A stretch of 64,000 nucleotides of DNA from Diplonema papillatum (Eukaryota; Euglenozoa; Diplonemea; Diplonemida; Diplonemidae). Every line of letters starts with the position of its first letter. The stretch's first letter is position 1. The position numbers and the translations under genes are program-made. The DNA is taken from positions 1-64,000 of the forward strand of contig JAPJBO010000001.1 of NCBI GenBank assembly GCA_030068145.1, written 5' to 3'. Shown here piece by piece: positions 1-9,718 of the stretch. The notes beneath the pieces were generated by a model. That model searched no databases. It saw only the letters and a list, made by a program, of their open reading frames with translations, and had not been told where the DNA came from.

Positions 1-1493
1 CGAGTTGGCGATTGCGGGGGGTGTGAACACGGCGGAGTTCACGTCGCGGATGAGGCAGGCTGGAGCTGAGCCGCAGGCGCCCAGCTGCAAGCACTGTGGG
101 AGCGGCGTGACGGAGAACGAACAGCATATCTACTGGGACTGCGACGCATACTCACACATTCGCCGGCGGGAAGCACACGCCGGGCTGATGGCGGCCAACC
201 GAACCGAGTGGCCCCGATGCACGCTGGAACATGGTGTGGTTGTACCGGGGAACGCCCACTTATCGAGGCGGCTCCAGGAGATGATGGCTGAAATCCTTGC
301 GGAACGTGCAGGGCTCGAAGCACGTGGCTGGGTAGCCAGGAACCCCACGACCCCCTGGTCGAGAGCGGATGCGATGCCTGCCGAGAATTTGACCACCCCT
401 TTGCGCGGATTGCCCCGGCATGGACGTGGGAGCGAAACAAGACCTGGGGACTACCGACGTTTTATGCGTTGGTAGCGTGGCTGTCTGACATGCAGTGGAC
501 CGAGAGCGGGCAGGCGTCAATGCTAGAGCTTGCGATCGACTTTGAACTCTTCTCGGGCCTCAGCATGCCGCTGCACGGGAATGCGCCGAAGGGGGTGAGA
601 GAACGGGGAAACGTCCTGCGCTGCATGATGAGCGCGTTGGACAAGCTGGCGGCACAGCAAGGGCTGGGAAGCTGCATGAGAGGAGGAGAGGGTGTGCCCG
701 ACGACGTCGCTGTCGTTCATGGGCATCACGGGGATATCGGGTATACGGCCCAAGCCACGCTTTCGCGAGGCACACACGGGGACGATACTTGAGGAACAAG
801 TGAAAGGAAGCGATGTAGGGACGCAGTGCCCGGCGTACCCTGACTGGACGATCGGGAGAGCGGCGAGGTGGGCCCTGCCTGCCCCACCACAACTGCACCC
901 AGACCCCGTGCATATGCCGGGTGTCGATATAGAGAAGGCACTCGTCACGTGCGCGACCCATCACAAAGGGAAGTGTGAGGCGTGCAGAGCACTCGTCCGA
1001 AGGGACGTGCCCACGGTAGAGATGTGCTGCCGGCACCATCACCACGCGAACGATGGGCAGCCGATCGCGGTGTGCACAGAGCACAGCACGACGAAGTGCG
1101 GCGAGTGCAAGACACGTGACGGCGACGACCGGACGGGCGACCAAAAGGCCGCCACCAACGCCAGGAACCAGCAAACGACCAGCGCTGAAGAAAAGGGTGC
1201 TAGGCACCCCGAAGGAAGGCCCGATCGCCGGCCGCAAGCGGAAGAAGACGAAGGCGACCACCCCCGACTCAGGGGTGCATCGAAGGAAGAAGAAGGTCCG
1301 AGGGCAAGCAGCTCTCAGAAACGACCGGGGACCACGGGCACACCAACGCCCTCGAAAGTGAAAAACGGACACACGTGCCCGCCCTCGTATCGCCGACTCA
1401 GTCTCTGGAATCGCAAGAAAGCCAAACCCCGCTAGCTCCACAAATGCTCGACCTTGACGACGCAATGGCAGGTGACGACGTCATCCGATAACC
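1..1493 (+). pseudogene. LINE family L, 3' part of ORF2 (broken copy, cut by window edge)
   Basis: This matches the C-terminal part of the complete element's ORF2 from about 58988 onward almost base for base. It starts just before the CCHC-like finger (Cys-x2-Cys ... HIYWDC) and ends with the family C-terminus MLDLDDAMAGDDVIR. Against the complete copy it has lost one A near 386 and gained one G near 684. It also has an internal deletion of roughly 300 bases at about 1110, where the Cys/His repeats are missing. The reading frame is therefore interrupted three times and the copy cannot make the normal protein. It is cut at the left edge of the window, so its full length is unknown. Confidence 0.9.
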
Positions 1494-1558
1494 TGACTTT
1501 CAAGGCAGTGCATGCTAATCCATGTGGTTCATGTACTTAAAAGAACTCAATGCTTTAC
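1494..1558 (+). mobile_element. LINE family L 3' tail and target octamer
   Basis: The conserved 3' tail shared by the family copies (core GTGGTTCATGTACTTAAAAG) ends in CTCAA and is followed by TGCTTTAC at 1551-1558, a variant of the family target octamer TGCTYAAC. The sequence after it (about 1559-1620) also matches the sequence after the complete copy at 61405-61470, so both copies lie in the same kind of target or were duplicated with flank. Confidence 0.75.
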
Positions 1559-1639
1559 GGCTTATCACGTGGGCGGCCCTGAGATTACCCCCTCAGGTGA
1601 CACCACTTTATCTTTAGCCATACTTCAACTTTCTTGTTT

Positions 1640-1862
1640 TCACTCTCTCTTTCTGCTTGTTGGCACCATTTACATTCTATGCTGTTTCCACACTTCTTCT
1701 CACTTGGTATGCTGGTGTTACACTCACAGCAGGTGGGTAGGCCCACTTCCACAAACAAATTACTCGCCGCTGAAAAATTAAAAGTTAAATTTATCTCCAA
1801 AACCAGTCGACCTATTATCCTAGGATAATAGGTCCCCCTGGATAGTAGGTCTACCCCCCCTT
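1640..1862 (+). mobile_element. Solo right end of a poly-C-terminus element
   Basis: About 220 bases here are a direct repeat of 6345-6563. Both run from CACTCTCTC through a conserved TGCTTGTTGGCA block to a terminus reading GTAGGTCTACCCCCCCTTTA. The copy contains a perfect palindrome, ACCTATTATCCTAGGATAATAGGT, just before the end. Immediately after it, ACGAGGGGGGGGGCTTT at 1858-1874 resembles the end of the separate family seen at 39525-39538, which suggests nested insertion. Confidence 0.6.
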
Positions 1863-1924
1863 TACGAGGGGGGGGGCTTTATGAAATCTGCTAAGTACAA
1901 CTTGCTTTTACCAAAAAAATGTTG

Positions 1925-2012
1925 GTTGGAATAAATATTGGCCGGAAGTAAACCTGGCGCCCCCCCAAAACTGCCAGGTTTATTACCGGCTAACATTTTT
2001 TCCGGCCAACTT
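1925..2012. repeat. Imperfect inverted repeat (hairpin)
   Basis: The left arm contains GGCCGGAAGTAAACCTGGC and the right arm GCCAGGTTTATTACCGGC, separated by a C-rich loop. The arms continue with weaker pairing outward (ATGTTGG and CCAACTTT). No coding potential is visible here. Confidence 0.6.
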
Positions 2013-2048
2013 TTTAGGGGGGCCAACAGTTTTAGAAATACGGTAGTT

Positions 2049-2847
2049 CGAGACCGGAGGTCCTAATGTGAAAAGCCTCTATTCGAGCCAACCCGGCTTT
2101 TCTCCAGTGAAAAAGTGTATTGTTTTTGGACTTGATACTAGCGCGGAGCTAGCTTTTTTCCCCCCTGCCCAACAGCATAGGGGTGGCAGAGTGAGCTGGC
2201 TTCTTCGGCCTTCAGGCTGGTAGGCAGGCCGGGTTCGGACCCCGCCCATGACACTTTTCCGGTCGAAGATTGTTTTCGATATTTGTTGCGTTTCGGGGTC
2301 GAATGTGCCCGAAATTTGCGTTTTTTGCGGAGTTTCTCAGTATCTCGCGGTATTTGGGTCACCCCGCCGGCCCCGGGAACGAGCGCCATACTTTACCCAT
2401 GCGCTAAGGTCGGTGCTCGTACCCGGGGGGGGACACCCCCCCGGACCCCCCGACTCCACCCGGACTTTCCCACCCTGGCCGAACTTCGCTGCGCGCCCGA
2501 ACTTTTTTTTAGTACCAGCGCTTAGCACCAGAACTTAGCTTCGCCCGAACTTAGCATCACTCGAACTTAGCGTCGTCCGAACTGAGCTTCACCGGAACTT
2601 AGCTTCACCAGGCCCGGGCTTGCCGCCACATGCCGAACTTAGCATCACTCGAACCACTTAGCAACGCCCGAACTTAGCATCACTCGAACTTAGCATCACT
2701 CGAACCACTTAGCAACGCCCGAACTTAGCATCACTCGAACTTAGCTTACCAGAACTTAGCTTCGCCCGAACTTTACTGTTCCCCGAACTTTAACTGCTGC
2801 CTCCAGTCTCGCCACGCGCCGGCCTTAGCCGAGCGCACGTACTTTTT
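2049..2847 (+). mobile_element. tRNA-headed composite repeat, copy 1
   Basis: The unit has five parts in order: a border block CGAGACCGGAGGTCC ... CTATTCGAGCCAACCC; a tRNA-like head (2181-2258) with A box GGTGGCAGAGTGA and B box GGGTTCGGACCCCG; a conserved linker (CTCAGTATCTCGCGG); an array of 16-18 base repeats of the type GAACTTAGCTTCGCCC (about 2527-2795); and a terminal block CTGCTGCCTCCAGTCTCGCC ... GCACGTACTTT. The same order is found in copies 3 and 4 and, reversed, in copy 5. It looks like a SINE with an internal expandable array. No protein is encoded. Confidence 0.7.
2181..2258 (+). ncRNA. tRNA-like Pol III head of SINE copy 1
   Basis: A-box-like GGGTGGCAGAGTGAGCTGG and B-box-like CCGGGTTCGGACCCCG lie at tRNA-like spacing. 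The B box carries G instead of A in the usual TTCGAA, and the acceptor arms do not pair well. This is a tRNA-derived promoter, not a working tRNA gene. Confidence 0.5.
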
Positions 2848-2859
2848 AATTTATAAATA

Positions 2860-3562
2860 TCGCCTGTAAAACAGAGGCGCGCCACACACACCTGCACCGT
2901 GCGAGACACACAGACCCAATCCCGAGACAAAAAATGAATCTCTAGTCCATTTCGAGGTAAGATCAGGAAAGACGAAGAGGCGAAGGGGAAGGAAGGAACA
3001 GACCGATTGGACAGGACACTCAGCGAGGTTGAGGGAGCGTGACCGTACAGCAAGGCAGCCTGCACCTGCTATTATCTTACCCTGCAGCGCAGGTACGACT
3101 CCAGCTGTTCCAGCCACACCAAGACTATAAGCAGCAACTAAGCCGTCAGGAACGCTTTTAGGCCGACCTCGAAAGCCACCGCCGAAAGGGCCCAGCATCG
3201 CGTTCATACCGAACAGTGGTGAAGGTGACAAACAGTATGTACGCACCAAAGGCTGCACCTGAGAGGGAATTAGGCACCTTTCCCTCGCGTTCTACCTTCA
3301 TTTAAAGTGTACTGCCATCGTGTCCATCAAACCCCATTCCCTTCGCTCTGCACCCCGTGAAAGCATCAAGGAAAATAAGCGCACACAGAGGGGTGCCATA
3401 CCGTCGGCATCGAGAAAACAGCCGTGTGTTCCAAATCTATACCGTGTGGTACGAACCATACCGTGAGCCTGCGGCGCCGCTAAAGTGGCGCTGCTGAAAA
3501 AAATTAATTAACGATTTATAAATTAGCGGCCGATAAATTATAAACTACGCTTATTATTGGCC
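2860..3562. other. No gene recognised; short GC hairpin near 3471
   Basis: Open frames here are short and overlap on both strands without a recognisable motif. The only structured part is ACCATACCGT at 3456-3465 followed by the perfect palindrome GCGGCGCCGC at 3471-3480, one member of a recurring motif-plus-hairpin set described in the findings. Confidence 0.5.
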
Positions 3563-3593
3563 TATAAAGGGGGGGTAGACCTATTATCTGGAA

Positions 3594-3649
3594 GTTTAAT
3601 GTCAGCTAATTTCGTGCAAGCGTCGGCAGGAGCGAAGCGTACCAAACAG
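3594..3649 (+). repeat. GTTTAAT ... ACCAAACAG module, copy 1
   Basis: A block GTTTAATGTCAGCTAATTTC ... GGCAGGAGCG ... ACCAAACAG is shared with 40685-40746 (same strand) and 63251-63310 (opposite strand). In each case it lies directly beside a transposon terminus on one side and a tandem array on the other. Confidence 0.6.
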
Positions 3650-3784
3650 TATCCTTCGATTTTGTTTTGGTGTCTCGCGACTGTCGCTTCCCGGAACTGA
3701 ACTTACTGAACTGACTTCGACCGGGAGCAGAGTACCGGGAGCAGCGGGTGTTCTCGGCTGGATCTCTTGAGGCCCGGCGTGGTT

Positions 3785-4345
3785 TCTGTGACTCTGACTG
3801 GATACCCATTGACCGTGAGCGCGCTTCGGCGTGACTGCTTTGGAAGAGGGACACTGCTTGGCACTCTCTACATACCCATTGACTGTGAGCGCGCTTCGGC
3901 GTGACTGCTTTGGGATACCCATTGACCGTGAGCGCGTGACTGCTTTGGGATACCCATTGACCGTGAGCGCGCTTCGGCGTGACTGCTTTGGAAGAGGGAC
4001 ACTGCTTGGCATTCTCTACATACCCATTGACTGTGAGCGCGCTTCGGCGTGACTGCTTTGGGATACCCATTGACTGTGAGCGCGCTTCGGCGTGACTGCT
4101 TTGGAAGAGGGACACTGCTTGGCACTCTCTACATACCCATTGACTGTGAGCGCGCTTCGGCGTGACTGCTTTGGGATACCCATTGACCGTGAGCGCGCTT
4201 CGGCGTGACTGCTTTGGGATACCCATTGACCGTGAGCGCGCTTCGGCGTGACTGCTTTGGAAGAGGGACACTGCTTGGCACTCTCTACATACCCATTGAC
4301 TGTGAGCGCGCTTCGGCGTGACTGCTTTGGAAGAGGTACGCTGCT
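3785..4345 (+). repeat. Tandem array of 43- and 70-base units
   Basis: The array alternates a short unit (ATACCCATTGACCGTGAGCG, then CGCTTCGGCGTGACTGCTTTG) with a longer one that adds GAAGAGGGACACTGCTTGGC and ACTCTCTACAT. About ten units are visible, the last ones degenerate to about 4435. Long frames on the minus strand through this array simply reflect the absence of stops in the repeat. Confidence 0.85.
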
Positions 4346-4439
4346 TGACTCTCTCTAAAAACTCTTTGACTGCGATCCGCTTCGGCGCCGGCTGCTTTGG
4401 AAGAGGGACACTGCTTGACACCATTTACTGTGAGCTGCC

Positions 4440-5460
4440 TCGAGTGACTAGAACCGCCGACAGAGCTCCGCCGCAGTAGCATGTGTTTTGTTTTCTTTCG
4501 CGCCGCCGCAGAAGACGCGGAAAGGTATGAAGGCACGTGGGACCGGATGCCGTCGACCCTGGAAGCGCGTGATCTCGCAGGCTGCGCGGCGCATGCGCAA
4601 GGTTAATGCGCTGAAGTACATCGGCCAACTCATTTATGCGGCACCGACATGCCACGTTCAAGCTTGCTCCGACCACTGCACCCTCTGCCGACACTGGCTA
4701 GCCGTCGACGCTCATGACGGCAGGCCCGGAGAGGGGGTGTGGTCCTGGAATGGATAGTCCTGGAAGGGGTCTGCCTATCCCTTGTTCGGGTCTTGGGGTG
4801 GGTCTCTCCTGCTTGACGGGATTGCTGTCCCATTCCGAAAGAATGAGGAAGGTGAGCTGACATTCTTTGATCCTGCTGGGTTTGGTCTCTTAGTAACGCC
4901 GAGTGACTGTCTACTTGCAACCCCGCCTCATCCCAAACTCTTCTGGTGTTGGTTCGGGAAGGTGTACTGAAGTTCGCGGCGGTTCGCGGAGGCGTGTCCT
5001 CGAGCAAGGTGTGGTGGAAGAGGAGCTCGCAAGCTTGCTGAAGGAGAACTGCGAAAATGTTTCACCAGCTGCGCTTCCGCGCTTGTGACCTCAGCAGTAA
5101 AAGAGGGGAGACCGTTCCAGTCCGCATCCCCCCGACAGCTCTTCTCTGCTGGCAAAAGACCATTGGGATAGGAGCCATTGGGACAATCCCATGGTACCGC
5201 GTGAATGGCGCGATCGGGCCCACGGCAGCGCAAGCCAGCTAACGGTGGTCGCGCAAGCAGCCTGTCTGCTCGCGGTCGCGCCGGCCCGGCCCGCAACCGC
5301 AGCCGCCATATGGCGGCCACATTCGCCCGTGCCGTGCCCACACGCCGGCCAGCTCATCCCATCGAGCTAGCAATCCAGCTAAGGAGCACAACCGAGGATC
5401 CCGTAGCGTCAGCGGTCCGGCCAAGGAACGTAGCTGAGGTCCGTTTGGTAGAACAGCGCA
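4440..5460. other. No gene recognised inside the 3 kb element
   Basis: Competing short frames occur on both strands (for example 4488-4757 plus and 4630-5007 minus). None has a recognisable domain or splice-supported extension. Composition is GC-rich around 5200-5350. Confidence 0.4.
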
Positions 5461-5667
5461 TTAAACATGAGTTTAATTCGCACACCGGAGCGGCGCCTAC
5501 GGCTCCGAAGGCAACCGCACCGAAGGAGAATTAAACACCTGATTTTTTCCGGAGTTTCCGCGAACATTAAAACTAGTGGCGTTAAAAAATACCTATTATC
5601 CAGGCTTTATCCAATGGTTATCCAAGGGCTATCCAGAGTTTTGTTGCAGGGTGGTGTTTTTTTCCTT

Positions 5668-5682
5668 CGCGCCTTCGGCGCG
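5668..5682. repeat. GC hairpin CGCGCCTTCGGCGCG
   Basis: A perfect 6-bp GC stem with a TTC loop. The same or nearly the same hairpin recurs at 13611, 14585, 15806, 17361, 17610 and 30731, usually just after a T- or A-rich run ending in TTTCC. Confidence 0.6.
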
Positions 5683-6932
5683 ATACTGACTAACAAGCCA
5701 ACCCTTAGACAATTCTGCTTGTCTAGGTTAGGAAGAGACAACATCGAAGGATCGAAAAGCAACATTGCTGTGAACGCTTGGCTGCCACAAGTCCCCTTCC
5801 CTGTGGCAATTTTCCTGTCACCTCCGGCTTAACAAAACTGAGGGATTTCGATATCACAAGGCACTCCCACGATTCCCATTCTTTTTCGCCCTGGCCGACG
5901 TTGTCATCCCCTGCACTGGATGCGGTAGAGTCAAGGAAGAAGTGCCACAGAACAACCCAGGTTGACATACCAGCCGTATCTGCACCAGTTACACCTGCAC
6001 CGGGTCCGACCAATCCTGAGTGCACTGAGACAACAGAAAATAGTCCACACCAGCCACGAGAAGCGGCGCTTCAGCCGTCCTCTTCATAGCGCCAGCAAAG
6101 CAAACCGCAACCACAGAGAGAGTGTGCTGGTTAATGAAAACACCACCAAAGCGCGGCCTTTGAGAAACCATTGATCAGCCTCTTTTCCGTCTTAACAGCT
6201 CTTTTTTAGTACTAACAATCTTGTGGGTTGCCCTTCAATGTATTGTGCAGGCTAAAAAGACGTAGCAGCGTGTTTTGGTGGTGGGATCAGATTTCCTTAC
6301 CTGAATACACACAGGGTAAATACAAGTGGGAAAACGATCAACCGGCTCACTCTCTCGTTTTTGCTTGTTGGCAACATTTACATTCTAGACTATTTCCACG
6401 TCTTCTCACTTGGTGTGCTGTTGTTACACTCACAGCGGGTGGATAGGTCCACTTCCATAAAAAATTAACTCGCCGCTGAAAAGTTAAAAAGTTAAATTTA
6501 TCTCCAAAACCAGTCGACCTAGGATAATAGGACCCCCTGGATAGTAGGTCTACCCCCCCTTTATGTGCTGGAATCTGAAACTAGCTGGCCTCGCAAGCCG
6601 GAATCTACAAACTCCATCCAGACAAACCGAAATTTGAAACTAGGTCGTGCATAGAAGCCGGATTCTTAAAGAACCACGTCCATGCAAAAGCCGCAATTTA
6701 ACGGAACTTGAAACTCTGGCGTCCATGCAAGCCGCAATCTAAAACGCCGTACACTTTATCCTTGCTGCATTCTTGAGTGCGCAAACACTGCTGGCATCGG
6801 AGGTTGGCCAGGGAAAGCTCGCTTTTTGACGAATGACGACACAACTCGGAAAACCTCACGGCCGTACCGCAGTTCACTCATCTTTACTTCGCACACCAAT
6901 TCTGCGTCATCGTTTACGGCTACAGGTGTACG

Positions 6933-8795
6933 GTGCACAACAATATGAACACCCGAATACCCGCTCGTCCAGCGGTCCGGCAGTTAGCACTGCGACAGGA
7001 ATTAAAGACGGGACGCGACGTGGCATCCCATGCTTGGGGGATTTGCGATTCGAAGGAACCAGGGAAGTACGCGAAGCTGGTGAGGCTTGGCCAAATGGTG
7101 GTCTCACAAGGAAGCAAGCTGGACATAGTACCCCACGAAGCGGCGCGTCTGTCGGGAGCATTTGCTAGGGGCAAAGTGAGCAATGCTCAGCTCGAAACTT
7201 TGTTATGCGCCCGTGTATTCATAAAGGATTTGTCGCCGAAGGCGGCATGTGTTTTTGTCACAAGCCTCGTGCAGATGGCCTCGACCAATACGAGTGTATT
7301 CCGTACCATCGAACGCCACACTCTTTCGACAACCGCGCACGAGTTGTGCGCTTTTGACAAAGTGCACATTGCAAACTGTCTAGCAAAATTACGCTATAAT
7401 TCGGGACTGCAGCACGTGTTCCGGTACTTGACAGTCCACCCGAGCTGGACTCAGGAGTTCGATGGAAAGGCAATTGCGTCTTTCATGTCAGTGTGCTGCG
7501 AGATAAGACATATGCCGGAAGGACTCGTCCGCGATTGCTTTGATCGTATTCTACAGCTTCAAGGACCCGGAGCCGTCAGCGACCCACCGGGAGCCAGGCG
7601 CTTACACCGGTGGGAGCTCCAACCGTGCAGCGATGGGACAACGAAGAGAGTACGGCGCAGCATACTGCTCGGCAGAAGAAACGCCAGTTCAAGCAAGCCC
7701 ATGACACAACGAGAACTTGCGTACGTGGTGAGGGCTCTGGCCGTGCTTCCGGAAGCCGTTGAAGTGCGGTCGTTCGGAATTCCACTGCTCGTGAATGCAG
7801 CTTTGCAGCGGGAAGTCGGAAACACTTTCCAGTTGAGTGGCGACGACCTGGCATTCTTTGCTTATGCATTCGGCAAGGCTTCTCTCCCATTGAGCAGTGC
7901 AGGACCGCTCTGGGATAGGATGACGGCCGGGGATGGCGGTGTCAGTCTAGTATCGGGGTGGCGACTGCCCAGTCAGGTTAAGGTGCTTAACGCAACCGCA
8001 GGTGTACTGGCCGGAAGCAGATTCGAGGGAGTTAACCACCTCCCCTCTCAGTACCAATCGTTAGTTGACGCACTTTCTGGAGAAGTCTGCTCAGTTGAAA
8101 CCCTTGATCGCCACACAGCCACGACGATAGCTTCTGTCTTCTGGAGTTTTTCTAGTCTTCGGGTTGATGATCAATTTCTTCTGCAAGGTGCTGCTTCTGT
8201 GCTGAGAGAAAACGCCGAGCTTTTCAAGGGCATGCACCCGCACAACGTGGACAGAATTGCTTTGTCAATGTCAAAGCTCCGCATGCTCGCGGACTCTGAC
8301 ATCATCGAGAACTGCATGTCGCGGGTGAAGGAGTTCGTAGGCAACTCATCCAATATCGCGTCGATTTGTGTTGCTAACGTTGCACAAGCTCTTGGCGTCT
8401 TCTGCGCCCAGTTTCACCGGCAGCAAAATGCGGCCTTCGGAAAGGTAATTATAGCGCTGGTTGTCGAGAAAGACTTTGACGGGTTCAGCGAGAAAAACTT
8501 GCTTATCCGAATCGCGTGGGCGCTGGCGCGTTTGCAGGTGGTCCCCGGTTCGCGGTTCGCGATACGGATTAACTCCATGCTTGAGTCGTTCCGTGACATT
8601 AACGACTATGAGGCTGCGCAAATCAAAGAGTGGCATGACTTCGTCGCCGTTCAGGGAATCCTGTCTCCAGCAGTATCCCCGCCGCATGCCCCGCAGGACG
8701 AACTTCGCGAACGCAACCTGCCGCACAAGATGCCGCACCCCACGGAGTCGGTGCTTTTGGACTTCCAGCCTCAAGGCCAGCGCCCTGCTGGGTGA
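6933..8795 (+). CDS. Helical-repeat (FASTK/HPR-like) organelle RNA-binding protein
   Basis: A single-exon frame of 620 residues, the longest clean host-like frame in the window. After a basic, acid-poor N-terminus (residues 1-25, rich in Arg) that looks like a mitochondrial targeting peptide, the protein is a series of paired helices. Typical repeat cores are ELAYVVRALAVLP, ASVFWSFSSLRVDDQFL, IALSMSKLRMLADSDI and IRIAWALARLQVV, spaced about 35-45 residues. This pattern resembles the repeat proteins of the FASTK, RAP and HPR type that bind organelle RNA. No RAP domain is visible at the C-terminus. The start is the first Met of the frame; a second Met four residues later (MNTRIPARPAV) is an equally good start. 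An upstream exon cannot be excluded. The gene is surrounded by repeats but its frame is intact. The family call is inference from repeat pattern. Confidence 0.7.
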   Translation: MHNNMNTRIPARPAVRQLALRQELKTGRDVASHAWGICDSKEPGKYAKLVRLGQMVVSQGSKLDIVPHEAARLSGAFARGKVSNAQLETLLCARVFIKDLSPKAACVFVTSLVQMASTNTSVFRTIERHTLSTTAHELCAFDKVHIANCLAKLRYNSGLQHVFRYLTVHPSWTQEFDGKAIASFMSVCCEIRHMPEGLVRDCFDRILQLQGPGAVSDPPGARRLHRWELQPCSDGTTKRVRRSILLGRRNASSSKPMTQRELAYVVRALAVLPEAVEVRSFGIPLLVNAALQREVGNTFQLSGDDLAFFAYAFGKASLPLSSAGPLWDRMTAGDGGVSLVSGWRLPSQVKVLNATAGVLAGSRFEGVNHLPSQYQSLVDALSGEVCSVETLDRHTATTIASVFWSFSSLRVDDQFLLQGAASVLRENAELFKGMHPHNVDRIALSMSKLRMLADSDIIENCMSRVKEFVGNSSNIASICVANVAQALGVFCAQFHRQQNAAFGKVIIALVVEKDFDGFSEKNLLIRIAWALARLQVVPGSRFAIRINSMLESFRDINDYEAAQIKEWHDFVAVQGILSPAVSPPHAPQDELRERNLPHKMPHPTESVLLDFQPQGQRPAG

Positions 8796-9205
8796 TTTGT
8801 TCGCATGAACAGTGACGACCAACTTGCAACACTCGGCTTTCCACCTGGCCGCGCGAGGGTGCTCCCTCGTTTGACTTGTTCTAAGTAGAGCCAGACTTGC
8901 GGAAAGGCAGAAGTGGCATAGTGTTCTCCGCCGAAGCTACTCCATTGTGAGTAATGGCGCGACATCGTCAGCTGTGGTGTTCTCTGACGACAAATTGACG
9001 AGCCATGATGCGAAAACAGGCTGTGCCATCTCTTTAGCACCGTTGGTGCTATGTCCTGTTGCCGTAGTGCTCGTTGAAGCTGCCAAAAGACTATTGCAAC
9101 ACATGTTGTCGCGCTATCTTGCCTTTCTTCTCCATCTTGTTCTTGGGACTGTTGCCACTGCAGCATTTCGTCGTGTATCACAAGGGTAGAGCTTGTGGAT
9201 ATAGA

Positions 9206-9223
9206 CTCGGTCAGCTGACCGAG
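9206..9223. repeat. Perfect 18-base palindrome
   Basis: CTCGGTCAGCTGACCGAG is self-complementary. It is followed at about 9246-9262 by a partial copy (CTCGGTCAGGCTCAGAG). It lies about 400 bases after the helical-repeat gene; no function can be assigned. Confidence 0.6.
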
Positions 9224-9381
9224 CTTGCACTTGAAACCAGAAAAACTCGGTCAGGCTCAGAGTCAGGCTTTTTTAGAAGCGGCCTACGCCGGTAAGGGGC
9301 CAGTTCAGGCCGGTAACAACCGGCCCAGTACTCGCGCTAAGAAAAAGACCGGTCATATTATTACAATTTGTTAAATTTTAA

Positions 9382-9450
9382 ACAGGGTATTAGCTTCTAT
9401 TTTCACGTTTAGACTGTCCAGGCCAAATTTGGAAAGGCCGGCGGGAAAAA
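9382..9450 (+). mobile_element. Terminus of CCAGGGGATTAG family (diverged)
   Basis: CAGGGTATTAGCTTCTAT followed by a Phe-codon-like T run and AAATTTGGAAAGGCCGGCGG matches the better copies at 11166, 11258, 13060 and (inverted) 63314. The subterminal palindrome is degraded in this copy. Confidence 0.5.
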
Positions 9451-9485
9451 AGACGAAAACGCACTACATCACCGGGAATTTTGGG

Positions 9486-9516
9486 GTACCATACCGTATT
9501 TCTTTCCGCCGGAAAG
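9486..9516 (+). repeat. GTACCATACCGT motif plus hairpin
   Basis: GTACCATACCGT at 9486-9497 is followed four bases later by the inverted repeat CTTTCC-GCC-GGAAAG at 9502-9516. Confidence 0.5.
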
Positions 9517-9650
9517 TTAATACAGTAATTATGGTGTGGTCGGTATAGCCAGGGTGAACTGCGGGGGAACTGGCCTTGGGGCGTCCCTTTTTTTGTATTC
9601 AAAATTCTTTCAAACGCTACGCACCGGCGCCAAACCGGGAGCTTTGGAGT

Positions 9651-9718
9651 GAGTTGAATGGGTTTTCTTGCTTGGGCCTTCCGCAGAAGGGCCAAACAAC
9701 AGAAAACCCATTCAACTC
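9651..9718. repeat. 68-base long hairpin (microRNA-precursor-like shape)
   Basis: GAGTTGAATGGGTTTTCT at 9651-9668 is perfectly complementary to AGAAAACCCATTCAACTC at 9701-9718. Between them a second stem (TTGGGCCTTC with GAAGGGCCAA, one mismatch) closes on a CGCA loop. The total shape is an 18-bp outer stem, a small internal loop and a 10-bp inner stem. It could equally be a miniature inverted-repeat element. Confidence 0.7.

Larger units (their letters stand above)
3563..6563. mobile_element. 3.0 kb element with inverted poly-G/poly-C ends
   Basis: The left end (TATAAAGGGGGGGTAGACCTATTATC, given here as positions 3563-3588) is the inverted complement of the right end at 6538-6563 (GATAGTAGGTCTACCCCCCC). 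The interior holds a tandem array (3785-4345), several short GC hairpins and no transposase. It would be non-autonomous if it is a single element. Boundaries come from the inverted ends; the target duplication is not clear. Confidence 0.5.

Noticed and set aside
1513..1558. Spliced-leader or snRNA gene as the repeated GTGGTTCATGTACTTAAAAG block
   Set aside because: It always sits at the 3' end of LINE copies and has no donor-site or Sm-site arrangement that would support an RNA gene.
3606..4424. 272-codon minus-strand frame with Ser/Arg-rich repeats
   Set aside because: It coincides with the 43/70-base tandem array, and all repeats explain it. No start context or domain is seen.
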